Assembly (NCBI GenBank): GCA_023100825.1 | Contig: CP095846.1 | Coordinates: forward strand, 3,224,001-3,288,000 | Reading direction: 5' to 3' | Origin: Nocardioidaceae bacterium SCSIO 66511 | GTDB lineage: Bacteria > Actinomycetota > Actinomycetes > Propionibacteriales > Nocardioidaceae | Length of the DNA: 64,000 nt | In this document: positions 12,538 to 22,404 of the stretch, piece by piece | How the letters are laid out: each line of letters begins with the position of its first letter | Position numbering within the stretch: position 1 is the stretch's first letter | Notes under the pieces: generated by a model | Told to the model about the DNA's origin: nothing | Databases searched by the model: none | The model's input: the letters and a program-made list of their open reading frames with translations, nothing else | Translations under genes and position numbers: made by a program

Positions 12538-13542
12538 TCACATCGTGAGTCCGGCGGCGATCTGTCGAGCGGTTCGCAGGGCTCGCGCCGACCACGCCGG
12601 GCTCGCTCCGGCAAGACCACAGACCGGCGTGACAGTCAGTCGATCGGCATGAGCCGCGGGATCGAAACCCATCGCCGCCATGAAATCCTCGGTCCGGCGT
12701 ACGCCGTCGGAATCGATGTACGGCGTCGCGGGATCGGTCGCCGGAACGACGCCGGGCCACAACTCGACGCCGGAGTCGAATGCCTCCGCCCACGGATCGA
12801 GACTCGAAGCGTCGATCTGCGCCAGGTCGAAGCCGACGGCGTCGAATCCGGCACCCACGAGCAGACCGACCGGAACGTCCCTTGCGCACACGTGCACACC
12901 GGGGACCGCACCCGCAGCGCGCACGGCGTCGGTCACCCAGCGCAACGCCTGATCGGCCGCGGGGGCGTCAACCGTGCGATGGCGGTGGAATCCGCTCGCG
13001 GTCGCGACGGCACCGGCCAATACCGCAGGCAGTGACGGCTCGTCGACCTGCACCACGACATCGACGCCGGGCACCCGTCGGCGTACGTCGGCGACGTGTG
13101 CGGCGATGCCTTCGGCAAGAGACTGAGCGAGTTCACGGCGCGCGCCGTGGTCGCCGAGCACCTTGTCACCGCGTGGCCGCTCGATCGATGCCGCCAACGT
13201 CCACGGTCCGGTCACCTGCAGTTTGAGCCGACCCGCATAGCCCTGTGTGTGCTCCTCGAGCGCGTCGAGATCCTCACCGAGTAGCGAGATCGCGCGTCGG
13301 TGGTCGATCCCCGCGGAATCGGTCAGCCGCCAGCCGGCCGGTTGGAGGTCGACGCCGAGGCCGACCAACAACGCGGTCGTACGACCGACCATGCCCGCGA
13401 CGGCGCCGCGTCCGGGGAGCTCTGGGAGGAATGCGAACTCCGGACACTCGCCCACCGCGACCCGAACCGACTCGTGAATGTCGTTGCCGGGCATCGAACC
13501 GACACCCGTCGACCGTGCGGCGTGCTCGCGATCCGTTGGCAT
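12538..13542 (-). CDS. Cobalamin-independent methionine synthase-like protein (UROD/MetE C-terminal type)
   Basis: 334 residues forming a single MetE/UROD-like TIM barrel: STGVGSMPG near the start, LKLQVTGPWTLAASIERP in the middle, VDVVVQVDEPSLPAVLAG, GVHVCARDVP, and the C-terminal LTVTPVCGLAGASP with the conserved cysteine. It matches the short proteins annotated methionine synthase, vitamin B12-independent, that sit next to ligA in many actinomycetes (Rv3015c type). It lacks the N-terminal half of true MetE, so methyl transfer to homocysteine is not certain. ATG 13542 is favoured over upstream codons because MPTDRE leads directly into the conserved core. Confidence 0.88.
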   Translation of the reverse strand: MPTDREHAARSTGVGSMPGNDIHESVRVAVGECPEFAFLPELPGRGAVAGMVGRTTALLVGLGVDLQPAGWRLTDSAGIDHRRAISLLGEDLDALEEHTQGYAGRLKLQVTGPWTLAASIERPRGDKVLGDHGARRELAQSLAEGIAAHVADVRRRVPGVDVVVQVDEPSLPAVLAGAVATASGFHRHRTVDAPAADQALRWVTDAVRAAGAVPGVHVCARDVPVGLLVGAGFDAVGFDLAQIDASSLDPWAEAFDSGVELWPGVVPATDPATPYIDSDGVRRTEDFMAAMGFDPAAHADRLTVTPVCGLAGASPAWSARALRTARQIAAGLTM

Positions 13543-13573
13543 ACGCCGATTGTGTCGGACCACGAGCCGGCGG

Positions 13574-13798
13574 CTACACCGCGGTCATCTCCCACATGCG
13601 CTCGCTCGGCAACGGCTCGGCCGCGCGTTTGCCAACGGGCAGCGGGTCACTGGTGACCCGGAGTCCCATGAATCGTTGACGCATCGCATCTGCATACCGG
13701 CTCGCAACGGCCGGCTCTGCCGCGTAGTCGGCGAGCACATGATTGCCGAACCACACTCTGATCCACTGCTGCCCCGTATCGGTCGACTGACCGTTCAT
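13574..13798 (-). CDS. Small protein of unknown function (74 aa)
   Basis: I do not recognise a family. The protein is hydrophilic, with the readable stretches WIRVWFGNHVLADYA and ASRYADAMRQRFMGLRV, and has no signal peptide or membrane helix. AGGAAGG lies eight bases before ATG 13798. The region further upstream (13840-13920) is unusually AT-rich for this window, as expected for a promoter. The stop is 31 nt before the start of the methionine-synthase-like gene, so the two could be co-transcribed. Confidence 0.6.
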   Translation of the reverse strand: MNGQSTDTGQQWIRVWFGNHVLADYAAEPAVASRYADAMRQRFMGLRVTSDPLPVGKRAAEPLPSERMWEMTAV

Positions 13799-13925
13799 CG
13801 TTGATGCCTTCCTGCCTCGCCATCGAGGCGGTCCACTCCGACGTGTCTGACGTCACGTACAGAAGTAACAACTAGACAACAACGATTTGGTTACGCTCCG
13901 TGGTCAGATTATGTGATTGGGAACC

Positions 13926-15017
13926 TCATGGCTTGAGTGGATAGAACGCCGATCGCGTGCAGATGCCGGAGTCACCGACGTACGCCCGACCCTTCGTCGG
14001 GCCGGCCCACGATGCCGCGACACCTTGAGCGAAGCAGAGTCCCTTGAACGCCTCGACGATCTTCAGCTTCTTGTTCAAGAAGACGAGCCCGGTGTCCTCG
14101 TCTTGCGCGTTCGAGAGTGTCGTCACCACATGGCCCTTGGCGGTCACGGCGATGTCGCCTCCGTAGTCGGTCGACAGTCGACGGGTCTTCGTCACTCGCC
14201 GGCGCCGCAGGTCGACCTTCGCAACTTCGGCTGTCGTACCGCCGGACAGATATGCGTACCGGCTGTCACGCGCCACGGCGAGGTTGTTCGCATCGTCGAT
14301 TCCCGTCGGGAATGCCTTGCCGAGCCGCTTCGGCTTCCCGGGCTTCTTCAGCGAGTACGTCACGACCCGATCGTGGATCTCGTCGATGCCGACCAACCGC
14401 TTACCGTTCGAGGTCACTTCGATCCGACCGAGTCCGAACCGCTTGATCGTACGAATCCGTTTGGGCACGCCGTTCTTGGCGACCTTGAAGACCCAGAGGC
14501 GATCGGGCGGCCAGGTGATGTTGAACCCCGTTGCGTACAAGTACTTGCCGTTCGGGGTGAGCGCGACATCCCAGAAGTCGTTGTTGCCGATAGTGACTCG
14601 TCGCTGGATCTTCGGCTTCGGCGATTTGAGTGAGACGACTTGCAGCACGTCGTCGTGCGTCACGTACGCGTGCCGACGGCGAACTTCGAGGTCGGAGTCG
14701 ATGTCTCCCTTGACCGAGGCGTTCTTGCCGACGATGCGGGCAGGCGACTTGGCGATGTTGAGCTGGACCAGTCGGGAGACGCTGCTATAGGTCTGCAACG
14801 CGACTGCTCGTCGCCCGTCGGCGGTCAACGCGATTCGCTTGACCCCTGCGTCGCCGGGCGGCAACGCGGTCGCCTTCATCGGCGTCCAGCGCTGGGCTTC
14901 GGCAGTCGACCGAAGCTCTCCTGGCGGCTCACTGCTCGGCGCAGCGCCGGCCAGCGTTGTCGGGAATACGAGCGCGAGCACCGCGATACCCGCGGCCCCG
15001 AGGTGTCGTCCGTTCAT
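13926..15017 (-). CDS. Secreted beta-propeller-like protein
   Basis: 363 residues with a Sec signal peptide (GIAVLALVFPTTLAGAAPS). The mature part has repeated units of the kind ALTADGRRAVAL, ALTPNGKYLYATGF, VTSNGKRLVGID, AVARDSRYAYLSGG and AVTAKGHVVTTL, spaced about 45-50 residues apart, which is the pattern of YVTN/SMP30-type seven-bladed propellers. It is rich in lysine and arginine. Two C-terminal cysteines (GLCFAQ and SGICTRS) may form a disulfide. No catalytic motif is seen; binding or scaffold roles are typical. It stands between mnmA and the small gene at 13574. Confidence 0.75.
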   Translation of the reverse strand: MNGRHLGAAGIAVLALVFPTTLAGAAPSSEPPGELRSTAEAQRWTPMKATALPPGDAGVKRIALTADGRRAVALQTYSSVSRLVQLNIAKSPARIVGKNASVKGDIDSDLEVRRRHAYVTHDDVLQVVSLKSPKPKIQRRVTIGNNDFWDVALTPNGKYLYATGFNITWPPDRLWVFKVAKNGVPKRIRTIKRFGLGRIEVTSNGKRLVGIDEIHDRVVTYSLKKPGKPKRLGKAFPTGIDDANNLAVARDSRYAYLSGGTTAEVAKVDLRRRRVTKTRRLSTDYGGDIAVTAKGHVVTTLSNAQDEDTGLVFLNKKLKIVEAFKGLCFAQGVAASWAGPTKGRAYVGDSGICTRSAFYPLKP

Positions 15018-15105
15018 GAGCGGAACCTACCGACAATCGAATGGATGCGTCGGCACTTCGCGAGAAATTCGTCTCGCCGCCGAGCAATCGGATGGCCGGG
15101 TACTA

Positions 15106-16182
15106 CTAGGGTGTCGTCGAGGCGATGGTCGCACTGCCGACGACGCGCGTACCGGCATAGACGACGGCCGCCTGGCCGGGGGCGACTCCACTCGCCGGCT
15201 CATGCAGCTCGATGTCGACGCGGTCGCCGAGAACCGTCGCGGTGGCGGGGTACTCATCGCCGTGTGCACGCAGCTGCACTGTGCAGTCGAGCGGCTCGCG
15301 AGGCGTGTTGCCGCACCACAGCGGCCGAATGCCCTCGATGCGGGTGACGGCGAGGGCATCGCGTGGGCCGACGGTCACAGTGCCGGACACCGGCTCGATG
15401 TCGAGTACGAAGCGGGGCTTGCCGTCGGCAGCGGGCGTGCCCAGGCGCAGACCGCGGCGCTGCCCGATCGTGAAGGCGTACGCGCCGTCGTGCTCGCGCA
15501 GGACGGAACCCGACTCGTCGACGATCTGGCCAGGCTTGTCGCCGATCTTCTCGTGCAACCAGCCCGGAGTATCGCCGTCGGCGATGAAGCAGATGTCGTG
15601 GCTGTCCGGTTTGTTGGCGACGGACAGGCCACGCCGATCGGCTTCCTCGCGGACGACGTCCTTGGTTGTTCTGCCGAGTGGAAACAGCGAATGCGCCAAC
15701 TGCTGCTGGGTGAGTACGCCCAGCACGTACGACTGGTCTTTCGCGTTGTCGCTCGCTCGGTGCATCTCGATCACGCCGTCGTCCCCGGTGACCAGATGCG
15801 CGTAGTGTCCCGTGGCAACGGCGTCGAACCCGAGCGCGAGCGCCCGGTCGAGGACGGCCGCGAACTTGATCTTCTCGTTGCAGCGCAGACAAGGGTTGGG
15901 CGTACGACCCGCGAGGTACTCGGCCTTGAAGTCCTCAACGACCTCCTCATGGAACTGATCGCTCATATCCCATACATAGAAGGGAATCCCGATGACGTCT
16001 GCGGCCCGGCGGGCGTCGTTGGAGTCTTCGATCGAGCAGCAACCCCGTGCGCCCGAGCGGTACGACTGCGGGTTGCGCGACAGCGCCAGATGTACGCCCG
16101 TCACGTCATGGCCGGCTTCGACGGCCCTGGCCGCCGCTACGGCCGAGTCGACGCCACCGGACATTGCGGCGAGTACTCGCAT
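15106..16182 (-). CDS. mnmA: tRNA-specific 2-thiouridylase MnmA
   Basis: 358 residues. It inserts sulfur at C2 of uridine-34 in tRNA(Lys, Glu, Gln) using ATP and persulfide sulfur. The PP-loop SGGVDS is at residues 8-13, the nucleophile is Cys98 in PNPCLRCN, and the catalytic persulfide cysteine is Cys198 in SHDICFIAD; the GHYAHL and FTIGQRRGL motifs are present. ATG 16182 lies two bases after the iscS stop, with AGGAG inside the iscS end, so the two genes form an operon in which the desulfurase supplies the sulfur. Confidence 0.97.
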   Translation of the reverse strand: MRVLAAMSGGVDSAVAAARAVEAGHDVTGVHLALSRNPQSYRSGARGCCSIEDSNDARRAADVIGIPFYVWDMSDQFHEEVVEDFKAEYLAGRTPNPCLRCNEKIKFAAVLDRALALGFDAVATGHYAHLVTGDDGVIEMHRASDNAKDQSYVLGVLTQQQLAHSLFPLGRTTKDVVREEADRRGLSVANKPDSHDICFIADGDTPGWLHEKIGDKPGQIVDESGSVLREHDGAYAFTIGQRRGLRLGTPAADGKPRFVLDIEPVSGTVTVGPRDALAVTRIEGIRPLWCGNTPREPLDCTVQLRAHGDEYPATATVLGDRVDIELHEPASGVAPGQAAVVYAGTRVVGSATIASTTP

Positions 16183-16184
16183 CG

Positions 16185-17393
16185 TCAGGCGCTCCTCTTC
16201 ACAGTGTCGGACGCCGCGGTCGCCCGCTCGTACACGCCCGGGAGAGCCGCGAGCAGAGCGTCGACGTCGGCCTCGGTCGAGTCGTGTCCGAGGCTGAATC
16301 GCAGCGAGCCTCGCGCTTCGCCGTCGTCGTGGCCCATCGCGAGGAGCACGTGACTCGCTTGCGGTACGCCCGCCGAGCATGCCGAGCCGGTCGAGCATTC
16401 GATGCCCTGCGCGTCGAGCAACATCAGCAACGAGTCGCCCTCGCACCCCGGGAAGGTCAGATGTGCGATGTTGGCGAGTCGATGTGTCGACCCGGCCTGT
16501 TCATCGCCGTTCACCCGGACATCCGGAACGATCCGGCGTACGCCGGTGATGAGGCGTTCCCGCAGTGACTCCAGGTGCGCGGCATGGTTGGCACGCCGCT
16601 CCACGGCTGCCTGGACAGCGGCAGCGAACCCCGCGATGCCCGCGACGTCGAACGTGCCGGAGCGAACGTCTCGCTCCTGGCCGCCACCATGCAGCAGCGG
16701 CACCGGATTGATCTCTCGGCGTACGACCAGAGCGCCGACTCCGACCGGACCGCCGATCTTGTGACCGGTGATCGTCATCGCGTCGAGGCCGGCGTCTGCG
16801 AACGACACCGGCACCACCGACAACGCCTGCACGGAGTCGCTGTGCAAAGGGATGCCGTACTCGCCGAGCACGGCGGCGATGTCGGCGATCGGCTGGATCG
16901 TGCCGATCTCGTTGTTTGCCCACATACAGCTGACCAGGGCGACCCGATCTGGGTCGCGTTCGACACTCGCTCGCAGGTCGTCGATGCGCACCCGTCCCGC
17001 ACCGTCGACGGGCAGGAGGTCGACCTCGGCGCCATCACGCTCAGCGAGCCAAGCAAGCGGGTCGAGAACGGCGTGGTGTTCGATCGCGGTCGAGATCGCC
17101 CGGTTACGTCGCGGATCGGCCCCCCGCCGCGACCAGAAGATGCCCTTCGTCGCGAGGTTGTCGGCCTCGGTGCCGCCGGAGGTGAACACGATCTCGCTCG
17201 GGCGTGCGCCGATGTTTGCGGCAATACTCTCGCGGCTCTCCTCGACCGTACGCCGAGCCGCGCGACCACCCGCGTGGAGCGACGACGCGTTACCGGCCCG
17301 ACCGAGCTGCTCGGTCATGGCCGCAATCGACTCCGCGACCATCGGCGTGGTCGCCGCATGGTCGAGGTAGACGCACTGGTCGGAGGTAGGCAT
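16185..17393 (-). CDS. iscS: Cysteine desulfurase (IscS/NifS family)
   Basis: 402 residues. The PLP enzyme converts cysteine to alanine plus protein-bound persulfide. Visible motifs are [11 protein letters not shown] at the start, TSGGTEADN, the PLP-contacting HSDSVQ, the Schiff-base lysine Lys212 in TGHKIGGP, and the catalytic loop [11 protein letters not shown] with Cys339. The short catalytic loop and gene order (directly before mnmA) fit the actinobacterial IscS that feeds tRNA thiolation and cluster assembly. ATG 17393. The catabolic operon ends 33 nt upstream on the same strand, so read-through into iscS-mnmA is possible. Confidence 0.96.
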   Translation of the reverse strand: MPTSDQCVYLDHAATTPMVAESIAAMTEQLGRAGNASSLHAGGRAARRTVEESRESIAANIGARPSEIVFTSGGTEADNLATKGIFWSRRGADPRRNRAISTAIEHHAVLDPLAWLAERDGAEVDLLPVDGAGRVRIDDLRASVERDPDRVALVSCMWANNEIGTIQPIADIAAVLGEYGIPLHSDSVQALSVVPVSFADAGLDAMTITGHKIGGPVGVGALVVRREINPVPLLHGGGQERDVRSGTFDVAGIAGFAAAVQAAVERRANHAAHLESLRERLITGVRRIVPDVRVNGDEQAGSTHRLANIAHLTFPGCEGDSLLMLLDAQGIECSTGSACSAGVPQASHVLLAMGHDDGEARGSLRFSLGHDSTEADVDALLAALPGVYERATAASDTVKRSA

Positions 17394-17426
17394 AACGTCT
17401 TCCAGGGTAATCGGCCGCGCTGAGCG

Positions 17427-18410
17427 TCATTCGGGCGGAGTCAGCGCGACCTTCAGGCGTCCTGGCGCGGGAGTCGCGTACAGCCGGTACGCTCTGGCCG
17501 CCTCCGAGATCGACATTGTGTGGGTGATGTACGCGTCCCTGAGCACGTCGTACTTCAACACGTGATCCTGCGCCTCGGAAAGGAACCGCTGCCAGTCCTG
17601 CGTCGCACCGGCCCACATCGTCAGGTTCTTGCGGAAGAACGCCCGCATCGGGAACACGTAGTTGTCTTCGGGCAGACCGAAGACAAGCACCTCACCACCG
17701 AACGTCACCGCCTCGACGGCATCGCTGACGATCTCCTGGCGGTGCCCGATTGCGTCGATAACCAAGTCGGGGCGGGGCAACGAGTCGTCGAGTGAGGTCG
17801 CCCAGGCCCGTACCTCCGAGGTCACGACCTCATCGATGCCGAACGCCGCCGCGACCTCGGCGCGGTCGACGCGGTCGACGCCGGTCACATGTGCTGCGCC
17901 ATTCGCCTTCGCGACCTGGGCGAACAGCATGCCGAGTGGTCCGAGTCCGAGGACAGCGACGCGCTGACCGGCGACGTCGCGCATGCTCGAGTAAGCGCTC
18001 AGCACTGTCGAAACCGGCTGCACAACCGTCGCCTGTGTATCGGTGAGCCGATCGTCGACCCGGTGCACGAAGTGGTCGGGGTTGATGACGTACTCGGCAA
18101 GACCACGCGACTGCGCCACGATTCCAACGACGCGGTCGCCCGGTACGAATCGCTCGGACCGACTGGCCTCGACGAGTCCGACGAACTCGTGCAGTGGTAC
18201 GCCGGGCAGGCCTGTGTACGGGTTGTCGGGGTCGACATGGCCCATGAACTTGGGTATGTCGCTGCCGCAGATGGACCCGGCGAGAAAACGCATCAGCACC
18301 TGGTCCGGGCCGACCTCTTCGGCGTTCGGCGCCGCAACGTCGAGAGAGTCGAACACCGCTGGCGCGGGCTGTCTGAGCTGCCACATTCGTCCATCGTCTC
18401 CGTTCGTCAT
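17427..18410 (-). CDS. Medium-chain alcohol dehydrogenase-type oxidoreductase
   Basis: 327 residues. The N-terminal GroES-like domain has AGSICGSDIPKF with the first zinc ligand and LHEFVG where GHE is usual. The four-cysteine structural zinc loop of classical alcohol dehydrogenases is absent: the chain goes straight to AQSRGLAEYVI. The Rossmann motif is VAVLGLGPLG. Related proteins oxidise sugar alcohols, threonine or similar hydroxy compounds. ATG 18410 overlaps the stop of the FMN oxidase gene (ATGA). It is the last gene of the operon that starts at 23222 and likely acts on the same substrate series. Confidence 0.85.
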   Translation of the reverse strand: MTNGDDGRMWQLRQPAPAVFDSLDVAAPNAEEVGPDQVLMRFLAGSICGSDIPKFMGHVDPDNPYTGLPGVPLHEFVGLVEASRSERFVPGDRVVGIVAQSRGLAEYVINPDHFVHRVDDRLTDTQATVVQPVSTVLSAYSSMRDVAGQRVAVLGLGPLGMLFAQVAKANGAAHVTGVDRVDRAEVAAAFGIDEVVTSEVRAWATSLDDSLPRPDLVIDAIGHRQEIVSDAVEAVTFGGEVLVFGLPEDNYVFPMRAFFRKNLTMWAGATQDWQRFLSEAQDHVLKYDVLRDAYITHTMSISEAARAYRLYATPAPGRLKVALTPPE

Positions 18411-19501
18411 GACCTGAGCAGGTCAGCGTCGATGTCGGCGATCCGATGAACACCGCATAGGGCCATGGCCATCGCGAGCTCACGGCGTACCAGCTCGAGT
18501 ACCGCGTGCACACCGTCGGCACCGGCCACCGTCAACCCCCACAGCACCGGACGACCGACGAGCACCGCGTCAGCGCCGAGCGCGAGCGCCTTCAGCACAT
18601 CCGTGCCACGTCGTACGCCGCCGTCCAATAGTACGGGGACCAAGCCTTGCACCGCGGCGACAACTCCGGGTAACGCCCGGATGGTCGAGAGGCCGGAGTC
18701 GAGGTTTCGCCCACCGTGGTTCGAGACGATCACTGCGGCCGCACCGGCGTCGACCGCGACGACTGCGTCGTCCCCTCGCAGCACACCCTTGACGACGACG
18801 GGCACCGGTGACCGTCCCACAAGCCACCTGAGCGCTTCTGCGTCGAAATCCGCGTCGAGCCCAGTTCGATAGATCCCACCGCCGGTCTCGGCCCGCAATT
18901 CGAGCCCGTCCAACATCGGGAACTCGAGCCCGTCGGGCAAAGTCAACCCGTCCCATGACTGTGCCTCGCGCGCACCGACGACAGGTGTGTCCACGGTGAC
19001 GACCAGCGCGTCCGCCCGACCCGAGACTCGGTCGGCAAGCGCTTCGAGGTACATGCGTGACGGCGGCGCGTTCACCTGCATCCACACGCCGTCGCCGTTC
19101 GTGTCCGAGACCAGCTCGAGCGGCGTGTTCGCGTACGCGCTGAGGACCATCCCCACACCGGCCGTCGCGGCACCGTGCGCCGTGGCGACCTCGGCGTCGA
19201 CGTGGAAGAGACCGTGAGATCCGGTGGGCGCGACCATGACCGGGCTACGGAACCTCCGTCCGAGGAGCTCGACCTCGGTCGACACCTCGGTCACATCCCG
19301 CAGGACGTGCGGCGCGAGCACGATGTCGTCGAAGTCACGACGGTTCGCGCGTACCGTCAGCTGGTCCGCGGCGCCGCTCTCGAGGTAGCCGACCGTGAGC
19401 GGATGAAGTAGCTCATGTGCCCGCGTACGAAGGGCATCCATCGTCGGAGCAACAGACAGGTCTGCCGGCCCTGCTCTCGCTCTCGGCGGTACGCCAGCCA
19501 C
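18407..19501 (-). CDS. FMN-dependent alpha-hydroxy acid oxidase/dehydrogenase
   Basis: Up to 364 residues with the glycolate/lactate oxidase fold: YLESGAADQLTVRANRR, FRSPVMVAPTGSHGLFH, VLSAYANTPLE, VVVKGVLRGDDAV, the catalytic-histidine motif VSNHGGRNLD, and the phosphate-binding end LLDGGVRRGTDVLKALALGADAV. It oxidises L-2-hydroxy acids to 2-oxo acids. GTG 19501 has GAGG seven bases upstream and follows the DapA-like stop by three bases; ATG 19441 (MDALRTRAHEL) fits the usual length better but has no ribosome-binding site. The neighbouring lyase works on 2-oxo acids, which suggests consecutive steps. Confidence 0.88.
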   Translation of the reverse strand: MAGVPPRARAGPADLSVAPTMDALRTRAHELLHPLTVGYLESGAADQLTVRANRRDFDDIVLAPHVLRDVTEVSTEVELLGRRFRSPVMVAPTGSHGLFHVDAEVATAHGAATAGVGMVLSAYANTPLELVSDTNGDGVWMQVNAPPSRMYLEALADRVSGRADALVVTVDTPVVGAREAQSWDGLTLPDGLEFPMLDGLELRAETGGGIYRTGLDADFDAEALRWLVGRSPVPVVVKGVLRGDDAVVAVDAGAAAVIVSNHGGRNLDSGLSTIRALPGVVAAVQGLVPVLLDGGVRRGTDVLKALALGADAVLVGRPVLWGLTVAGADGVHAVLELVRRELAMAMALCGVHRIADIDADLLRS

Positions 19502-19504
19502 CGC

Positions 19505-20449
19505 TCAGCCTCGTACCGGCTCTAGACCCGACCGCTCGAGCACATCGGCGATCGTGGCCAGCGCAGTGGGGTCATCGACCGGGAGTTTCGGTCGACGCGG
19601 GTATCCGCCGGGCTGCCCGAGCAGGTTCATCGCCGCCTTGAGCGTCGGCTGCATCCCGCCGAACGCCCAGTTGTAGCCATCGACCCGGTCGCCGAGCAGC
19701 TCTGCCATCAGCTGCTCGAATCGGTCCGCGATCTCACCTGCTTCGTCGTACTCACCTGCCCACACGTGCTCGAAGAACGCGGGCATCTGCCGACCGAGCA
19801 GGAGCCCGCTGCCGAAGTGACCGTCACCGCCGTAGCCCGACCGGAGCAGTGCGATACCTAGGCGACTGAGCAGGTGGCCGAACACGATGAGCCGGTCTCC
19901 TACCCGCTCGATCGTGCCGAGCAGTGTCTCCACTCCGGGGGCGCTCTGTTTGATCGCGACGACGTTCGGCAGGTCAGCGAGTCGTTCGATCTGATCGAGC
20001 GAGATCGGATGTCCGTTGTCCTGTGGGAAGTTGTACAACCACGCTGGCATATCCGACGCGCCGAACACCTCCTGGTAGTACGCCATGAGCTCGTCCGGCG
20101 TCGGTCGCGCCATCGGCGGCGGCGACGCCATCACGGCCGCGGCCCCGATCGACGCCGCGTGGCGGGCGAGCTCGGCAGCATCGGAAGCGCGTGTACTCGT
20201 CACGCCGATCACGACAGGTACTCGCTGCCCGGCCTCCTTCACCGCGACCTCGGCGATCCGGCGCCGTTCGGAATCGTTCTGGCTGAACCACTCGCCGGTG
20301 CTGCCGTTGATCAGGATGCCGTGTACGCCCTCGTCCACCGCGTACCCGACGACATCGGCAACGCCACCCTCGTCGACGGCACCGTCTGCGGTAAACGGGG
20401 TCACCGGGGCAGTCCAGTAGCCCTTCCAGTCGACGTCGTTCCTGTCCAC
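19505..20449 (-). CDS. DapA/DHDPS-family aldolase or dehydratase
   Basis: 314 residues in the N-acetylneuraminate lyase/dihydrodipicolinate synthase superfamily. The start WTAPVTPFTADGAVD, the GSTGEWFSQNDSER motif in place of GTTGE, Tyr139 in WLYNFPQ and Schiff-base Lys167 in VVAIKQSAP are visible. These residues allow Schiff-base chemistry on 2-oxo acids. Context (2-hydroxyacid oxidase, dehydrogenase, importer, LysR) argues for catabolism of a sugar acid or similar compound rather than lysine synthesis. GTG 20449 with GGAAG seven bases upstream. Confidence 0.88.
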   Translation of the reverse strand: MDRNDVDWKGYWTAPVTPFTADGAVDEGGVADVVGYAVDEGVHGILINGSTGEWFSQNDSERRRIAEVAVKEAGQRVPVVIGVTSTRASDAAELARHAASIGAAAVMASPPPMARPTPDELMAYYQEVFGASDMPAWLYNFPQDNGHPISLDQIERLADLPNVVAIKQSAPGVETLLGTIERVGDRLIVFGHLLSRLGIALLRSGYGGDGHFGSGLLLGRQMPAFFEHVWAGEYDEAGEIADRFEQLMAELLGDRVDGYNWAFGGMQPTLKAAMNLLGQPGGYPRRPKLPVDDPTALATIADVLERSGLEPVRG

Positions 20450-20496
20450 GCGTTACTTCCCTTCGATCATGAAATGGTTCGCCGCGGCCTCGCCGC

Positions 20497-21375
20497 TCAG
20501 CGGTCCGACCAGCGCAATGCGTCGGCGAAGACCCACTGCACAAGCCGATCGGTGACGTAACCGCAGATGCCGAGTGTCGCCATCGCCGCGATGACGTACG
20601 CGAACTGGAACTGGTTGTACGAGTCGATCAGCACGTAGCCGACACCCGACTTGGCACCGAGAATCTCGGCGACCACGACGGTCGTCCAAGCGATGCCGGA
20701 GGCCACCCGCAGGCCGGTCACGATGCTCGGCGATGCCGCCGGGAGCACGATCTTGCGTACGACCTGTGTCCGGGTCGCACCGAGCATCGCCCCGGCGCGA
20801 AGCAGGCCGGTGTCAACCCGGCCGACCCCTGCGTAGGTGTTCACGTAGACCGGGAAGAAGGATGCCAAGGCGGTGAGGAAGATCGCGGGCTTGTCGCCGA
20901 CACCGAGCACGATGATCGCCAACGGGATCCAGCCTGTCACCGAGATCGGCCGGATCGCGTTGATCATCGGATCGACCATCTTGCGGCCCGTGCTGCTCAC
21001 GCCTGCCAGCACTCCGAACCCGATCGCGAGCAGCGACCCGATGACGTAACCCGCAAGGATTCGCCCCACCGACGCACCGACATGGACGAGCCAGGTCCCG
21101 GAGTAGACCTCGGACGGTACGAAGCCGTCGACCGGCCACTCCCAGCCGAAGATCCAGTCGACAAGTGCGGCAACCGACTCCGTCATCGACGGGAACAACC
21201 CGTTGGCGATGAGCTCCTGTCGGCCCGCGATCTCCCACACGATCGCGATGGTCACAGGGAGAGCCAGGCCGAGCCCCACACTCTTCGCCGCCTCTACCCA
21301 GCCGCGCTGCGCCGGTGCTGCAGTACGTGCGGCGCGCCGAGTGCGTGGGGGAGCTGATGTCGTCGTGTCTGTCAT
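20497..21375 (-). CDS. NitT/TauT/SsuC-type ABC transporter permease
   Basis: 292 residues with about six membrane helices and the BPD transport domain. The motif AGAMLGATRTQVVRKIVLPAASPSIVTGLRV is the EAA loop that contacts the ATPase. The N-terminus carries a basic cytosolic tail. This family imports small anions such as sulfonates, nitrate, thiamine precursors or aromatic acids. It follows the binding-protein gene by nine bases and is followed by the DapA-like gene after 47 bases. Confidence 0.92.
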   Translation of the reverse strand: MTDTTTSAPPRTRRAARTAAPAQRGWVEAAKSVGLGLALPVTIAIVWEIAGRQELIANGLFPSMTESVAALVDWIFGWEWPVDGFVPSEVYSGTWLVHVGASVGRILAGYVIGSLLAIGFGVLAGVSSTGRKMVDPMINAIRPISVTGWIPLAIIVLGVGDKPAIFLTALASFFPVYVNTYAGVGRVDTGLLRAGAMLGATRTQVVRKIVLPAASPSIVTGLRVASGIAWTTVVVAEILGAKSGVGYVLIDSYNQFQFAYVIAAMATLGICGYVTDRLVQWVFADALRWSDR

Positions 21376-21384
21376 GGCCGGGCC

Positions 21385-22404
21385 TCAGTCGTTCTTCCCG
21401 AGCCGGCTCGCCGGCTCACCGGTGATGTCCTCGAGCAGCGAGTAGTCGATGTGCTCCGCGAGCTGCTCGCTGGTATCCGAGTCGATGATGTTCATCTGGG
21501 ACAGCACGGTCGGCACCTTCATGATCTCGCTCATCGGCATATCGGGCTCCGGCTTGATGTACTCGCGTTCGAGCGCCTCGGCGATCCGGGCGCCCTTGCT
21601 GCCCGCCTCACGCTCGTACTGCGCGGCCCACTCGTGCGGATCCTTGCTCAGGTCTGCCAGCCTGGCCCGGTACGCCTCGAGAACGGTCTCGGCCTCCTCG
21701 CGGTTGTCCTCCAGGAACGAGTCATTGGCGAGGATGCCGCTCGCAACCGTGAACGAGCCGTCGTACAAGTGGCTCTGGATGTCGTCGACCGTCGTCGCGT
21801 GCCCACCGTCGATCGCCTCTCCCGACAGTGGCGGGAACGTGACGATCGCGTCGACATCGCCACGATCGAGGGCGAGGTTGAGATCCGGGAACGCCTGCAT
21901 GTTCACGTACGTGGTGTCGGAGTCGATGTCGAGCCCCTGCGACTTCATGGCGGTCGCCATGTTCACGTACTGCGTCGAGCCACGAACGGATGCGATGCGC
22001 TTACCGCGCAGGTCTTGCCACGTGTCGATCCCGCTGCCTTTTCGGGCGAGGAACACCGATCCGTTGCTGCTGATGCCGGAGACGAAGCTGACCGGCGGGT
22101 CGCTCGTCGTGAGGAGCGCCGCGAGGTTGTTGTAGCCGACCGGCGCCATGTCGATCGAGCCCTGCGTCAGGGCGGTCAGCTCGTCGTTGGAGCTCTTGAA
22201 CGGCACCAGCTCCACCGATGTGCCGTCGGGCAGCTCGGTGTCGAGTGTCGCCCAAGGTGTCCATGATGCGGCGGGAACCCAGCCGATCCGAATGCTGTCG
22301 GCCGCGGCTGCGCCGTCCTTCGTGTCGTACACGCGACCGGCGACGACGATGGCCGCCATGACCGCCAAGGCGACGACGAGGCGTTTGATCCAGCTGTGCG
22401 ACAT
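21385..22404 (-). CDS. NitT/TauT-type periplasmic-binding protein
   Basis: 339 residues. An N-terminal uncleaved or Sec-type helix (LVVALAVMAAIVVAG) without a lipobox leads into an NMT1/SsuA-like domain: IRIGWVPAASWTPWATLD, GSIDMAPVGYNNLAALL, DLRGKRIASVRGSTQYVNMA, GDVDAIVTFPPLSGEAI. The ligand is unknown; the family binds sulfonates, nitrate or other small organic anions. ATG 22404 shares bases with the stop of the ATPase gene (TGATG). The lack of a cysteine after the signal means anchoring would have to be by the helix. Confidence 0.9.
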   Translation of the reverse strand: MSHSWIKRLVVALAVMAAIVVAGRVYDTKDGAAAADSIRIGWVPAASWTPWATLDTELPDGTSVELVPFKSSNDELTALTQGSIDMAPVGYNNLAALLTTSDPPVSFVSGISSNGSVFLARKGSGIDTWQDLRGKRIASVRGSTQYVNMATAMKSQGLDIDSDTTYVNMQAFPDLNLALDRGDVDAIVTFPPLSGEAIDGGHATTVDDIQSHLYDGSFTVASGILANDSFLEDNREEAETVLEAYRARLADLSKDPHEWAAQYEREAGSKGARIAEALEREYIKPEPDMPMSEIMKVPTVLSQMNIIDSDTSEQLAEHIDYSLLEDITGEPASRLGKND

